Shown here in pieces: positions 12,669 through 12,698 of a stretch of 12,698 bases of DNA; position 1 is the first letter of the stretch; the number at the start of each line of letters is the position of its first letter. A program made the translations under genes and the position numbers. Origin of the DNA: Ruminococcaceae bacterium UBA2656. GTDB lineage: Bacteria; Bacillota; Clostridia; Oscillospirales; Acutalibacteraceae. The notes below the pieces were generated by a model that was not told where the DNA came from, made no database searches, and saw only the letters and a program-made list of their open reading frames with translations. Location of the stretch: assembly GCA_002359465.1 (NCBI GenBank), contig DENA01000020.1, positions 9,827 through 22,524 on the forward strand, in the 5' to 3' direction.

Positions 12669-12698
12669 ACCCCCACGTCCGTAAGGACACTAACACCT
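12647..12698 (-). tRNA. tRNA-Leu (anticodon NAG, CUN codons), 3' part; continues past the right edge
   Basis: Minus strand from the edge: the visible AG fits anticodon bases 35-36, then G37, the 3' side of the anticodon stem GTTAG, a long variable arm with stem GTCC/GGAC and loop TTAC, the T-arm GGGGG-TTCAAGT-CCCCC, the acceptor strand CCCTCGC, discriminator A and encoded CCA. The long variable arm makes it a class II tRNA, and a NAG anticodon with G37 gives leucine. The first anticodon base lies just outside the window, so UAG, CAG and GAG cannot be separated. The gene points left, so its 3' end borders the degraded element. Confidence 0.9.

Overview
The window looks like chromosome of a mid-GC clostridial Firmicute, plausibly a fermentative butyrate- or caproate-type member of the Oscillospirales. 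This placement is an inference from the gene families (thiolase followed by crotonase, a DegV protein, a membrane pyrophosphatase, AlaX), the strong AGGAGG-type ribosome binding sites and the intrinsic terminators; no rRNA is present to fix it. Positions 1-9550 are ordinary, dense host genes. Positions 9550-12646 are AT-rich, sparse and full of broken genes. A tRNA-Leu gene runs off the right edge.

Layout of the host part. A minus-strand acyl-CoA operon (acetyl-CoA C-acetyltransferase, then a crotonase cut by the left edge) has a clear promoter at 1728-1756. A Rex-like palindrome covers its -10 box, and an inverted copy of the palindrome core lies about 60 bp upstream. Next is a minus-strand operon, in transcription order an EamA exporter, the alanyl-tRNA editing protein AlaX and a PLP-dependent threonine aldolase, with its own promoter (5234-5262) and terminator (1863-1896). 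Divergent from it is a monocistronic membrane proton pyrophosphatase with the potassium-independent signature. It faces a DegV fatty-acid-binding protein gene across a shared hairpin. A slipin (SPFH) gene with its own terminator follows. The thiolase/crotonase pair condenses acetyl-CoA and dehydrates 3-hydroxybutyryl-CoA. The pyrophosphatase recovers energy from PPi. The exporter/AlaX/aldolase set suggests handling of threonine, glycine, serine and alanine.

Layout of the accessory part. I read 9766-12658 as a decayed prophage or related integrative element lodged at the 3' end of the tRNA-Leu gene. The last 12 bases of the tRNA, including CCA, recur at 9766-9777 in the same orientation, followed by a degenerate T-arm-like stretch. 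Between the two copies lie three broken pieces: a serine-recombinase C-terminus abutting the tRNA, a tail tape-measure C-terminus with an internal stop, and the C-terminus of a small coiled-coil/membrane lysis-module protein. The two phage structural pieces are on the same strand in normal phage order. Between them are a plus-strand cargo pair (a secreted protein with two GTYR-G-DI-A repeats, and a frameshifted YcxB-like membrane protein) and an IS200/IS605-type element. That element's tnpA carries a nonsense codon, and its ribosome binding site is locked in a 16-bp inverted repeat.

No CRISPR array, replication origin, riboswitch or complete defence system was seen.
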